The position numbers and the translations under genes were made by a program. The notes under the pieces were generated by a model. It made no database searches. It had not been told where the DNA came from and saw nothing but the letters and a program-made list of their open reading frames with translations. A stretch of DNA of 64,000 bases from Sinomonas notoginsengisoli. Its GTDB lineage: Bacteria > Actinomycetota > Actinomycetes > Actinomycetales > Micrococcaceae. Every line of letters begins with the position of its first letter. Position 1 is the first letter of the stretch. This document shows, piece by piece, positions 56,078 through 64,000 of the stretch. The stretch lies in assembly GCF_021554725.1 (NCBI RefSeq), contig NZ_JAIZDP010000005.1, positions 1 through 64,000 of the forward strand, read 5' to 3'.

Positions 56078-59000
56078 GTGCCTGTTGAGGTCCTGCGTCC
56101 GGCGAGCCGTGGGGGCGCGCCCATCCTCGACGGCCTTCGGCGTGCCGTCGGCGAGGACTCGAGCGTGTCCCGCCTGACCGAGTACGCATCCAAGCCCGCC
56201 TCCCGTCGCAGCCAGGACCTCCAGGTCGTCGCACCCGCCGGTCTGCGTCCCGTCGTCGTCGCAGAGGTGCTCGAGGCACTCCCGGAACCGGGCGGCGTCG
56301 TGCTCGCGGTGACAGCAACCGAGCGGGAGGCCGAGGATCTCGTCGCAGCCCTCGGCGCGTACGTGCCGGCCGGCTCGGTCGCGCTGTTCCCGAGCTGGGA
56401 GACCCTGCCGCACGAGCGGCTCTCGCCGCGGTCGGACACGGTGGGGCGCCGCCTCGCCGTCCTGCGCCGGCTCGCGTATCCCGCCGTGCCCGCGGGAAGC
56501 CCCCCAGCGGCTCACGACGGCGCGGGGTCGCCGCTGCGCGTCGTCGTCGCCCCGGTGCGTGCCGTGCTCCAGCCGCTCGTCGCGGGCCTCGGCGACCTCG
56601 AGCCGGTGTCCCTCGCCGTGGGACAGGAGGTGCCCTTCGACCACGTGGTGCATGCGCTCGGCGACGCGGCCTACGCGCGCGTGGATATGGTGACCCGCCG
56701 CGGCGAGTTCGCGGTCCGCGGCGGCATCATCGACGTCTTCCCACCCACCGAGGACCACCCCGTGCGCGTCGAGTTCTTCGGCGACGAGGTCGAGCAGATG
56801 CGCTGGTTCGCCGTGGCCGACCAGCGCTCGCTGACGGGCCCCGCCGTGCACCACCCCGCGGCGCTCGTGGCGGCGCCCTGCCGCGAGCTGCTCATCACGC
56901 CGTCCGTCATGAGCCGGGCCGCGAAGCTCAAGGGCCGCCTGCCTGCGGCCGAGGACATGCTCGAGAAGATTGCCGGCGGGATCGCGGTGGAGGGCATGGA
57001 GTCACTCGCCCCGCTCCTCGTGGACCGCATGGTCCCCTTCATAGGCGAGCTGCCCGAGGGGTCCCTGGCCCTCGTCGTGGAGCCGGAGAAGGTGCGGGCC
57101 CGCGCCCACGACCTCGCGGCGACCAACGAGGAGTTCCTTGCCGCGGCATGGGCCACGGCGTCCGACGGCGGCGCGGCACCTCTCGACGTTGGCCTCGCCG
57201 CCGCTGCGGGGACCGGCACAGACACAGCTGAGCACGCCGGCCGTCTCGAGGACGCGAGCTTTGCCACACTCGGCGAGGTGCGGTCCGAAGCCCAGCAGCG
57301 GGGCGTCACCTGGTGGTCGCTGACGCCCCTCGCCGCGGACGAGGAGACCGTGCTCGACGTCGACATCGTGACCATCGCCGCACGCGAGCCACGGGGCTAT
57401 CAGGGCGACGTGGCGGAGATGATGGGGTTCATCGGGGGACGGGTGCGAGACGGGTGGCGCATCGTCGTCGCGACCGACGGCCCGGGGCCGGCCCAACGAC
57501 TGGCCGAGCTGTTCCATGACGCGGACATTCCCTGCAGCCGGGTGGACGGCCTCGCGCGGCTCCCCGAACCGGGCATCATCGAGATCACGACGGCGCCGGC
57601 CGGCACCGGGTTCGTGCTGGACGGGCTCAGGCTCGGGCTCCTCACCGAGGCCGACCTGCTCGGCCGCGCAAGCGCCGCGGGGACCCGCGACATGCGGAAG
57701 ATGCCCTCCCGGCGGCGCAACGCCGTCGACCCTCTCTCGCTCCACTCGGGCGACTTCGTGGTGCACGAGCAGCATGGGATCGGCAAGTTCGTCGAGCTCG
57801 TGCAGCGCCGTGCCGCGGGGGCCGGTCCCGACACGACGCGTGAGTACATGGTCCTCGAGTACGCGCCGGCCAAGCGCGGGGCGCCGGGCGACAGGCTCTT
57901 CGTGCCAACCGACCAGCTCGACCAGATCACACGCTACGTCGGCGGGGACACGCCGGCGCTGTCCAAGATGGGCGGCGCCGACTGGGCGTCGACCAAGTCC
58001 AAGGCCAAGAAGGCCGTCAAGGAGATCGCAGGCGAGCTCATCCGGCTCTACTCCGCGCGGATGGCGTCCAAGGGCCATGCCTTCGGCCCGGACACGCCGT
58101 GGCAGCGTGAGCTTGAAGAGGCCTTCCCGTACGTCGAGACGCCGGACCAGCTCACCTCCATCAACGAGGTCAAGGCGGACATGGAGCGCGAGGTCCCGAT
58201 GGACCGCCTCGTGTCCGGCGACGTGGGCTACGGCAAGACCGAGATCGCCGTGCGGGCTGCCTTCAAGGCAGTTCAGGACGGGAAGCAGGTAGGCGTGCTC
58301 GTGCCCACCACCCTGCTGGCCCAGCAGCACTTCGAGACGTTCTCCGAGCGGTTCTCGGGCTTCCCCGTGCGCATCCGGGCGCTCTCCCGGTTCCAGACCG
58401 CCGCAGAGGCCAAGGACACGCTCGAGGGGCTCAGGAACGGCTCGGTGGACGTGGTGATCGGCACGCACCGGCTCCTCTCCAAGGAGGTCCACTTCAAGGA
58501 CCTCGGCCTCGTGGTCATCGACGAGGAGCAGCGGTTCGGGGTCGAGCACAAGGAAGAGCTCAAGAAGATGCGGACCAACGTGGACGTCCTCGCGATGTCT
58601 GCGACCCCGATCCCGCGCACGCTCGAGATGTCCCTCACCGGAATCCGCGAGACCTCCACCCTCGCCACCCCGCCCGAGGAGCGGCACCCCGTCCTGACCT
58701 ACGTGGGTCCGTACACCGACAAGCAGGTTTCGGCGGCGATCCGGCGCGAGCTCATGCGCGAGGGCCAGGTGTTCTTCGTGCACAACCGCGTCTCCTCGAT
58801 CGAGAAGCAGGCGGCGGCCATCCGCGAGCTCGTGCCCGAGGCCCGGGTTGAGGTTGCCCACGGGCAGATGTCCGAGTCCCGGCTCGAGAAGATCATCGTG
58901 GACTTCTGGGAGAAGCGCTTCGATGTGCTCGTCTGCACCACGATCATCGAGACCGGGCTGGACATCTCCAACGCGAACACCCTGATCATCGACCGGGCCG

Positions 59001-59791
59001 ACCAGTACGGGCTCTCCCAGCTGCATCAGCTGCGCGGCCGCGTCGGGCGGGGGCGCGAGCGGGCCTACGCGTACTTCCTGTTCCCTGCGGAGAAGCCCCT
59101 CGGCGACGTCGCGCTCGAGCGGCTCAAGGCCGTGGCCGCCCACAACGAGCTCGGCGCCGGTATGCAGCTGGCCATCAAGGACCTCGAGATCCGCGGCGCG
59201 GGCAACCTGTTGGGCGGGGAACAGTCCGGCCATATCCAGGGCGTGGGCTTCGACCTGTACATCCGGCTCGTGGGGGAGGCCGTTGCGGACTTCCGCGGCG
59301 AGGGCGAGGAGAAGGTCGCCGAGATGAAGATCGAGCTGCCGGTCAACGCCCACCTCCCGCACGACTACGTACCGGGCGAGCGGCTCCGCCTCGAGGCCTA
59401 CCGCAAGCTCGCCGCCGCGACGGATGACGCCGGCATCTCCGAGGTCATGGACGAGCTCACCGACCGGTACGGCGAGCCGCCGGCGCCCGTGCAGAACCTC
59501 GCGGCCGTGGCCCGTTTCCGGGTCCGGGCCCGTGCGGCCGGGCTGACCGACGTGGCGCTCCAGGGCACCATGGTCCGGTTCGCGCCCGCGGACCTGCCCG
59601 AATCCAAGCAGATGCGGCTCACCCGCATGTACAAGGGAGCCCAGTACAAGCCGGCCCTGAACGCGGTGCTCATCCCCAAGCCCAAGACCGCGCCCGTGGG
59701 CGGGCGAGACCTGATCGACGGTGAGATCCTCGCGTGGGCGGACCAGGTGGTCGAGGCGATCTTCGCCCCGGCCCCCGCGCCCGCCGCATGA
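56078..59791 (+). CDS. mfd: Transcription-repair coupling factor
   Basis: ATP-dependent translocase that removes RNA polymerase stalled at DNA damage and recruits UvrA. The 1237-aa protein has a UvrB-homology N-terminus (1-450), the RNA-polymerase interaction domain around 580-630 with HEQHGIGKFV, the helicase domains with Walker A GDVGYGKTE starting at 714 and Walker B DEEQRFGV at about 815, the RG/translocation segment GRVGRGRERAYAYFL, and the D7 domain at the C-terminus. GTG at 56078 has GAGGAG nine bases upstream. It ends 60 nt before the convergent aminotransferase. Confidence 0.97.
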   Translation: MPVEVLRPASRGGAPILDGLRRAVGEDSSVSRLTEYASKPASRRSQDLQVVAPAGLRPVVVAEVLEALPEPGGVVLAVTATEREAEDLVAALGAYVPAGSVALFPSWETLPHERLSPRSDTVGRRLAVLRRLAYPAVPAGSPPAAHDGAGSPLRVVVAPVRAVLQPLVAGLGDLEPVSLAVGQEVPFDHVVHALGDAAYARVDMVTRRGEFAVRGGIIDVFPPTEDHPVRVEFFGDEVEQMRWFAVADQRSLTGPAVHHPAALVAAPCRELLITPSVMSRAAKLKGRLPAAEDMLEKIAGGIAVEGMESLAPLLVDRMVPFIGELPEGSLALVVEPEKVRARAHDLAATNEEFLAAAWATASDGGAAPLDVGLAAAAGTGTDTAEHAGRLEDASFATLGEVRSEAQQRGVTWWSLTPLAADEETVLDVDIVTIAAREPRGYQGDVAEMMGFIGGRVRDGWRIVVATDGPGPAQRLAELFHDADIPCSRVDGLARLPEPGIIEITTAPAGTGFVLDGLRLGLLTEADLLGRASAAGTRDMRKMPSRRRNAVDPLSLHSGDFVVHEQHGIGKFVELVQRRAAGAGPDTTREYMVLEYAPAKRGAPGDRLFVPTDQLDQITRYVGGDTPALSKMGGADWASTKSKAKKAVKEIAGELIRLYSARMASKGHAFGPDTPWQRELEEAFPYVETPDQLTSINEVKADMEREVPMDRLVSGDVGYGKTEIAVRAAFKAVQDGKQVGVLVPTTLLAQQHFETFSERFSGFPVRIRALSRFQTAAEAKDTLEGLRNGSVDVVIGTHRLLSKEVHFKDLGLVVIDEEQRFGVEHKEELKKMRTNVDVLAMSATPIPRTLEMSLTGIRETSTLATPPEERHPVLTYVGPYTDKQVSAAIRRELMREGQVFFVHNRVSSIEKQAAAIRELVPEARVEVAHGQMSESRLEKIIVDFWEKRFDVLVCTTIIETGLDISNANTLIIDRADQYGLSQLHQLRGRVGRGRERAYAYFLFPAEKPLGDVALERLKAVAAHNELGAGMQLAIKDLEIRGAGNLLGGEQSGHIQGVGFDLYIRLVGEAVADFRGEGEEKVAEMKIELPVNAHLPHDYVPGERLRLEAYRKLAAATDDAGISEVMDELTDRYGEPPAPVQNLAAVARFRVRARAAGLTDVALQGTMVRFAPADLPESKQMRLTRMYKGAQYKPALNAVLIPKPKTAPVGGRDLIDGEILAWADQVVEAIFAPAPAPAA

Positions 59792-59818
59792 CGCAGCGCG
59801 TGACGGGCGGCGCAGGAC

Positions 59819-59833
59819 GGCCGGCGCCCGGCC
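59819..59833. terminator. Small hairpin between mfd and the aminotransferase gene
   Basis: GGCCGG (59819-59824), CGC, CCGGCC (59828-59833) is the only hairpin in the 60-bp convergent gap. Confidence 0.35.
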
Positions 59834-59851
59834 AGCCCACGGTGGATCTGC

Positions 59852-61045
59852 TCAGCCTTCGAGCCAGGACCGGAGCAGGCCGAGCCCCTCACGGATGTCG
59901 TCCACGGGCAGGCCCGAGTAGGCGAGCCTCACGTACGAGCGGTCCTCGCCGGGCTGTGGCCGGCCGAAGTGCAGCCGCGTGCAGAAGGAGACGCCGGTGG
60001 CCTGCAGCGCCTCGGCGGCGAACGTCGGCAGGTCGCTGATGCCCTTGAGCGTCATGGCCTCGGTGACGTCGGGAAACAGGTAGAACGTTGCGTTGGGCTT
60101 CGCGACCGTGACGCCCGGCATCGAGTTCAGCAGGTCGACCGCGGCGTCGCGGCGCGCCTCAAGCTCGGCGAGGATGGCCCGCGGACCCGCCTGGTCGCCG
60201 CGGAGCGCCTCGACCCCGGCGTGCTGGACAAAATGGGTGGTGCAGGACTCGTTGTTCGTGTTCAGCTTCGCGATGGCGGCAGAGACGTCCGGGGGTGCGA
60301 CCGCACACCCCAGCCGCCAGCCCGTCATGGCGAACTTCTTGCTGAACGTGTACAGGATGACCGTGCGCTCCGCCATGCCCGGCAGCGCGGCGATCGATTC
60401 GGACGTGCCCGAGTAGCGCATCTCGAAGTACGCCTCGTCGGAGAGCACCCACAGGTTGTGGCGCTGAGCCAGTTCGGCAATGGCCCGCCGCTCCTCGGCG
60501 GTGGATTCGGCCCCGATGGGGTTCTGGAGATCGTTGTACACGATGGCCTTGGTCTTGGGCCCGATCATCGAGGCGACCTGATCAAGGTCGATCGCGAAGC
60601 CCGTCCCGGTGGGGATGTACCGGTAGGGACGCGCCACGCCGCCGAAGTACTCGATCTGGCTCTCGTAGATGGGGTAGCCGGGGTTCGGGTGGAGCACCTC
60701 GTCGCCCGGGTCCATGACGGCTTGGATGAACTTGGTGATGACGGGCTTGCCACCGGGGTGCACGGTCACCTGCTCGGGGCTGATCTGCATTCCGCGCGCC
60801 GCCCCGATGTCCTCGGCGAGAGCCTCGCGCAGGAGGGGAATCCCCGGTCCGGGGCAGTAGCCTGTCTTGCCGGCACCGATGGCCTCGTCCATCGCGTGGA
60901 CGATGTTCGCAGGCGTCGGCAGGTCGATGTCCCCCAGGTGGAACGGATAGACACGGTGACCGGCAGCGGCCCACTGCTCCGCGGTGCGCGACACTTCGAA
61001 GGCAGTCTCTGTGCCCAGTCTTCCCAGCCGTTGTGCGAGTTCCAC
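59852..61045 (-). CDS. Class I/II pyridoxal-phosphate aminotransferase
   Basis: Transaminase of the AspC-like fold type I family, 397 aa. The PLP lysine is in TFSKKFAMTGWRLG, with the upstream NPIGAESTAEE and SDEAYFEMRYSG segments. Substrate unknown; aspartate- or arginine:pyruvate-type aminotransferases are the closest I can name. GTG at 61045 has GAGGG upstream; GTG 61066 is an alternative. TAGGAT on the minus strand at 61107-61102 is a likely -10. Divergent from the hydroxyacid dehydrogenase; the two could act in sequence on a 2-oxo acid (inference). Confidence 0.88.
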   Translation of the reverse strand: MELAQRLGRLGTETAFEVSRTAEQWAAAGHRVYPFHLGDIDLPTPANIVHAMDEAIGAGKTGYCPGPGIPLLREALAEDIGAARGMQISPEQVTVHPGGKPVITKFIQAVMDPGDEVLHPNPGYPIYESQIEYFGGVARPYRYIPTGTGFAIDLDQVASMIGPKTKAIVYNDLQNPIGAESTAEERRAIAELAQRHNLWVLSDEAYFEMRYSGTSESIAALPGMAERTVILYTFSKKFAMTGWRLGCAVAPPDVSAAIAKLNTNNESCTTHFVQHAGVEALRGDQAGPRAILAELEARRDAAVDLLNSMPGVTVAKPNATFYLFPDVTEAMTLKGISDLPTFAAEALQATGVSFCTRLHFGRPQPGEDRSYVRLAYSGLPVDDIREGLGLLRSWLEG

Positions 61046-61101
61046 GTTCCACCCTCGTTCTGACACGACGGGCCCTTGAGCCTCAGGGGCCCGGTGCCGC
61101 C

Positions 61102-61107
61102 ATCCTA
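61102..61107 (-). promoter_or_regulatory. Aminotransferase -10 element (TAGGAT)
   Basis: TAGGAT on the minus strand lies about 56 bases before the GTG at 61045, giving a short leader. It forms a divergent pair with the dehydrogenase -10 at 61137. Confidence 0.4.
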
Positions 61108-61136
61108 CGACTGTCACGGCGCCCAGCATCGGGGTA

Positions 61137-61142
61137 TAGGCT
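61137..61142 (+). promoter_or_regulatory. Hydroxyacid dehydrogenase -10 element (TAGGCT)
   Basis: TAGGCT ends 7 bases before the ATG at 61150, with no Shine-Dalgarno: leaderless arrangement. Confidence 0.5.
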
Positions 61143-61149
61143 CCGTTGC

Positions 61150-62076
61150 ATGGCACCCAGAGATCTCGTGGTCAGCATTCCGGACAAGGCCCTGGGGCGT
61201 GCTTTCGGGGAAGCGCCCGAGGGTGTGGAGGTCATCGAATGGGACATGTCCAGGCCCGCTCCGAGGGCCGAGATCGACATTGTGGTGCCGCCCTACATGA
61301 GCGCACCGACCCTTCTGGCCGCCCTCGACGGCGTCGCCACTCGGCTCGTGCAGAGCCAGTCGATCGGGTACGACGGTGTGGCCGCGGCCCTCCCCTCAGG
61401 GCACGTGTTTGCCAATGCGGTCACCGTGCACGAGACGTCCACGGCCGAACTGGCGGTGGCGCTCATGCTCGCCGTGCAGCGGGGCCTGCCGGACTTTGTC
61501 CGAGCCGCTTCCCGGGGCACGTGGGCGCCGGCCCGGTATGCCTCTCTCGCTGACCGGACGGTGCTGTTGCTGGGCTACGGCGGGGTGGGCCGGGCCATCG
61601 ACGAGCGGCTGCGCGGGTTCGAGACGACCGTGCTGCGCGTGGCGTCGCGTGCGCGCGACGAGGGCGGGGTGCATGTGCACGGGATGGACGAGGTGGACTC
61701 GCTCGTGCCGCAGGCCGACATCGTTGTCGTCGGCGTGCCGCTGAACGAGACGACGACACGCCTCGTCGACGACCGGTTCCTCTCTCTCCTGCCGGAGGGT
61801 GCCCTCCTCGTGAACATGGCCAGGGGACCCGTTGCGGACACAAACGCGATCCTCGACCATGCCCGGCGCGGCCGGCTGCGGTTCGCGCTGGACGTGACGG
61901 ATCCTGAGCCCCTCCCGGATGGGCATCCCCTGTTCGCGCTGCCGAACGTGCTTCTGAGTCCGCATGTCGGCGGGGCGTCGAGCGCCATGACGCCCAGGAT
62001 GGCGCGGCTGCTGCGACGCCAGGTCGAGCGAATGCAGCGCGGCGACGAGCCGGAGAACGTGGTGGTCCGGAGCTGA
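61150..62076 (+). CDS. D-2-hydroxyacid dehydrogenase family protein
   Basis: NAD(P)-dependent reduction of a 2-oxo acid to the D-hydroxy acid, or the reverse. The 308-aa protein has the nucleotide-binding motif LLGYGGVGRAID in the middle, the active-site segment NMARGPVADTNAI with its Arg, the conserved DVTDPEPLP and the His in SPHVGGAS. Length is slightly below glyoxylate/hydroxypyruvate reductases. Start ATG 61150 from the -10 spacing. Physiological substrate unknown. Confidence 0.9.
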   Translation: MAPRDLVVSIPDKALGRAFGEAPEGVEVIEWDMSRPAPRAEIDIVVPPYMSAPTLLAALDGVATRLVQSQSIGYDGVAAALPSGHVFANAVTVHETSTAELAVALMLAVQRGLPDFVRAASRGTWAPARYASLADRTVLLLGYGGVGRAIDERLRGFETTVLRVASRARDEGGVHVHGMDEVDSLVPQADIVVVGVPLNETTTRLVDDRFLSLLPEGALLVNMARGPVADTNAILDHARRGRLRFALDVTDPEPLPDGHPLFALPNVLLSPHVGGASSAMTPRMARLLRRQVERMQRGDEPENVVVRS

Positions 62077-62107
62077 GGCGCGCCGCTGGGCTCCCGGACT
62101 AGGACGC

Positions 62108-62148
62108 CAGACGCCCGCCGTCTCCCCAAGGGAGGCGGCGGGCGTCTG
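62108..62148. terminator. 19-bp bidirectional hairpin terminator
   Basis: Arms 62108-62126 and 62130-62148 pair along 19 bases with one G-U pair and a 3-base loop. It lies between the convergent dehydrogenase and the small membrane protein gene and can serve both directions. No T-run. Confidence 0.75.
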
Positions 62149-62164
62149 CGACGAGTGCGTCGGT

Positions 62165-62395
62165 CTAGTGGCGGTGCTCGCTGCCGCTGTCGTTCCTGGC
62201 CATGAACGTCATCGGGATTCCGAACGTGGCGGCGAAGAGCAGGATGAGCGCGGCCATCGGCCAGACATTCGTGAAGTCAAGGAACTGCACGAGGTACAGG
62301 CCCACGAGGAAGAGGACCATGAAGATCACGAAGAAGATGATGCTGCCGCGGAGGGGGTTCGGCTCGAGGGTGCGGTTGTACTGATCGTCAGACAT
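62165..62395 (-). CDS. Small two-helix membrane protein
   Basis: 76-aa protein with two transmembrane helices (about 18-40 and 44-66), a hydrophilic N-terminus (SDDQYNRTLEPNPLRG) and a short His-containing tail. Unknown function. AGGAGA lies five bases before the ATG; it starts 20 nt after the deoC stop, so the two genes are likely co-transcribed. Confidence 0.82.
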   Translation of the reverse strand: MSDDQYNRTLEPNPLRGSIIFFVIFMVLFLVGLYLVQFLDFTNVWPMAALILLFAATFGIPMTFMARNDSGSEHRH

Positions 62396-62415
62396 GTCTC
62401 TCCTGTACGGTGCGT

Positions 62416-63114
62416 CTAGTAGCCGCCGGTGCTCTGCAAGCCACCGGTGACGATGGCCACGCCGGAGCTCGCTCCGATCCGGGTGGCACCCGCAGCAATC
62501 ATAGCCCGCGCCTCATCCGCAGTGCGCACACCGCCGGAGGCCTTCACACCGATGTCGGCGCCCACCGTGGCCCGCATGAGCGCCACGTCCTCGACGGTTG
62601 CCCCGCCGCCGTTGAAGCCGGTGGAGGTCTTCACGAAGTCGGCCCCCGCCTCCACGGCGGCCTCACAGGCAAGGACCTTCTGCGCATCGGTCAGCAGGGA
62701 GGTCTCGATGATGACCTTGATGATCGAGGAGCTGCCGTGCACGGCCTCGGCGACCGCCTGGATGTCCTCGGCGAGTGCCCCCCGGTCATCGGCGCGAGCG
62801 GCGGCGATGTTGATGACCATGTCGACCTCGTCCGCGCCGTCGAGTGTCGCCCCGCGCGCCTCGAAGACCTTGACGTCTGTCGGCGTCGCCCCGAGGGGGA
62901 AGCCCGCGACGGCGCACGTGAGCACACCCGAGCCCCTCAGTGCCTTGTTCGCCGCCTTGACCCACACAGGGTTGACGCACACTGACTTGAACCCGTACCG
63001 GACAGCCTCGCTGCACAGGTCGAGGATGTCCCCCTCACTCGCCTCTGGCTTCAGGAGGGTGTGGTCGATGTAGCCGGCAAGGTCCGCGGGAGTCAGTGCG
63101 GGCTCGGAAGACAC
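62416..63114 (-). CDS. deoC: Deoxyribose-phosphate aldolase
   Basis: Splits 2-deoxyribose-5-phosphate to acetaldehyde and glyceraldehyde-3-phosphate in deoxynucleoside catabolism. The 232-aa TIM-barrel protein has the Schiff-base lysine Lys162 in VKTSTGF and the second active-site lysine Lys191 in VKASGG, plus the VVIN-like DMVINIAA segment with the conserved Asp. GTG at 63114 has a GAAAGGA ribosome-binding site. It follows the hemD-like gene by 61 nt on the same strand. Confidence 0.96.
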   Translation of the reverse strand: MSSEPALTPADLAGYIDHTLLKPEASEGDILDLCSEAVRYGFKSVCVNPVWVKAANKALRGSGVLTCAVAGFPLGATPTDVKVFEARGATLDGADEVDMVINIAAARADDRGALAEDIQAVAEAVHGSSSIIKVIIETSLLTDAQKVLACEAAVEAGADFVKTSTGFNGGGATVEDVALMRATVGADIGVKASGGVRTADEARAMIAAGATRIGASSGVAIVTGGLQSTGGY

Positions 63115-63175
63115 GTCTGCGTCCTTTCGCTTGGGTCATCCCATACTGGCACACCGACCCGATGGCGCGAACGCC

Positions 63176-64000
63176 TTACGCCCGGGGCGCGGCGACCCGC
63201 AGCCGGTACCCGCGCTTCACCACGGTCTGGACGAGCTCGGACATGGGCAGGGCAGCCCGCAGGCGGCTCATTGCCATGTCGAGAGCGTGGCCCGAGGCGC
63301 TCGGCGAGACGAGCCGCGCGAGCGCCTCCCGCGGCACGACAGCCCCGCCGGCGTCGAGGAGCGCGCGGAAGAGGAGCATGGCGGCGGGTGCGAGGGACAG
63401 CTCCTCGCCTCCGATCGTGATTCCACGGCCCCGCACCTCGATCTCCCCGGCGGGCGACGCGAGGCACCTGACCTGGCACCGGGTGAGATTGTCCGCGACG
63501 AGCCGGATGAGGGCGCCCATGCGGAACCGCTCGGGAACCCAGGGGCGCAGGCCGGCTGCCGCGAGCGGCGCGGCCGTGACGGGCCCGACGGCGGCGCTTG
63601 CCACCCGTCCGCGCAGGGCGGCGATGAGCTGCGGGTAGGCGCCGAGCTCGTGGGCCGTGCTGAACAGGGCGTCGACGGCGGGGGCGCTCGTGAACGTGAC
63701 GACGTCGAGTTCGCCCGCGCAGATGGCTCTGATGAGCGACTCGACCCGTTCGCCTTCCGCCGGGCGGACCCAGCGGTAGGGCGTGATGGTGGTCAGGTCT
63801 GCTCCTGCGGCGCGAAGCCGGTCGAGCTGGGCGCCATCGGTGTAACCGTGGAGCTGCATGACGATCCGTCTGCCATCGAGTCGGCCGCCTGATTCGTGCA
63901 GGACCATGCCGACGAGTGTCGCGGTCGTCTCGTCGTGCGCGATGCCGACGTCGGCGAGCCCGGCCGCGCGGACCGCGCCGCGGGCCTTCGGGCCCCGCAC
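63176..64000 (-). CDS. hemD: Uroporphyrinogen-III synthase fused to winged-helix DNA-binding domain (5' end cut off by window edge)
   Basis: The first 170 visible residues are a HemD-type U3S domain (GPKARGAVRAAGL near the visible N-terminus, VVTFTSAPAVDALF, VGPVTAAPLAAAG). The C-terminal 90 residues are an OmpR/PhoB-type winged helix (GGEELSLAPAAMLLFRALLDAGG, ALDMAMSRLRAAL, VVKRGYRL). Such fusions (mycobacterial Rv0260c is one I recall) usually sit near nitrate/nitrite assimilation genes and are thought to be regulators; a role in siroheme or nitrite control is inference. The conserved N-terminal HemD residues are beyond the window, so the gene is incomplete. Confidence 0.9.
   Translation of the reverse strand: MRGPKARGAVRAAGLADVGIAHDETTATLVGMVLHESGGRLDGRRIVMQLHGYTDGAQLDRLRAAGADLTTITPYRWVRPAEGERVESLIRAICAGELDVVTFTSAPAVDALFSTAHELGAYPQLIAALRGRVASAAVGPVTAAPLAAAGLRPWVPERFRMGALIRLVADNLTRCQVRCLASPAGEIEVRGRGITIGGEELSLAPAAMLLFRALLDAGGAVVPREALARLVSPSASGHALDMAMSRLRAALPMSELVQTVVKRGYRLRVAAPRA

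Overview
The window is a chromosomal segment from a high-GC actinobacterium, most likely a member of the Micrococcaceae (Arthrobacter, Sinomonas or a close relative). This rests on strongly GC-rich codon use, many GTG starts, actinobacteria-restricted families (WhiB, DUF3499, DUF5719, TIGR03089, an RpfB-type Rpf, protein O-mannosyltransferase, SCO4848 family, SufU) and gene order. It is dense housekeeping DNA: about 52 protein genes and one tRNA gene, with no recognisable IS element, prophage, CRISPR array or rRNA operon. The last gene, on the minus strand, runs off the right edge.

Region 1 (0.2-11.5 kb): DUF4245, carbonic anhydrase and fumC on the minus strand, divergent from glpX and a FemX-like peptidoglycan bridge enzyme; then a minus-strand run purK-purE-LCP transferase-manA, divergent from a GtrA-type flippase and followed by TIGR03089. 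Region 2 (11.5-24.7 kb): WhiB regulator, a large membrane-linked GT2 glycosyltransferase, DUF5719, a zincin-like protein, DUF3499, a Trm112-like protein, ahcY, an L,D-transpeptidase, a TIGR01906 membrane protein and an acyl-CoA synthetase. From memory, much of regions 1-2 corresponds to the mycobacterial Rv3248c-Rv3278c neighbourhood.

Region 3 (24.8-59.8 kb) follows, again from memory, the conserved actinobacterial block pmt-rsmI-tatD-rpfB-rsmA-ispE-glmU-prs-rplY-pth-mfd (mycobacterial Rv1002c-Rv1020), interrupted by two sets of extra genes. The first is gabD plus a transglutaminase/DUF58/MoxR operon (27.6-34.0 kb). The second is two tandem giant LuxR-family ATPase regulators, sufS-sufU, nhaA, an SCO4848 protein and DUF2505 (45.7-55.7 kb). 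Region 4 (59.8-64 kb) holds an aminotransferase, a 2-hydroxyacid dehydrogenase, deoC with a small membrane protein, and a uroporphyrinogen-III synthase fused to a winged-helix DNA-binding domain.

Cell-envelope work links many of the genes: FemX (peptidoglycan bridges), LCP (glycopolymer attachment), GtrA, GT2, L,D-transpeptidase, Pmt, Rpf, and GlmU and ManA (sugar precursors). Fourteen genes have a TAnnnT hexamer 6-8 bases before the start codon and mostly no Shine-Dalgarno sequence, which points to widespread leaderless transcription. The least explained parts are non-coding: a 79-nt, 24-bp interrupted hairpin before sufS, a multi-hairpin leader before rplY, a candidate small RNA before mfd, and a 40-bp palindrome beside a tandem repeat at the left edge. 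No clearly new multi-gene system is evident; the twin LuxR regulators and the structured sufS upstream region are the best candidates for follow-up.
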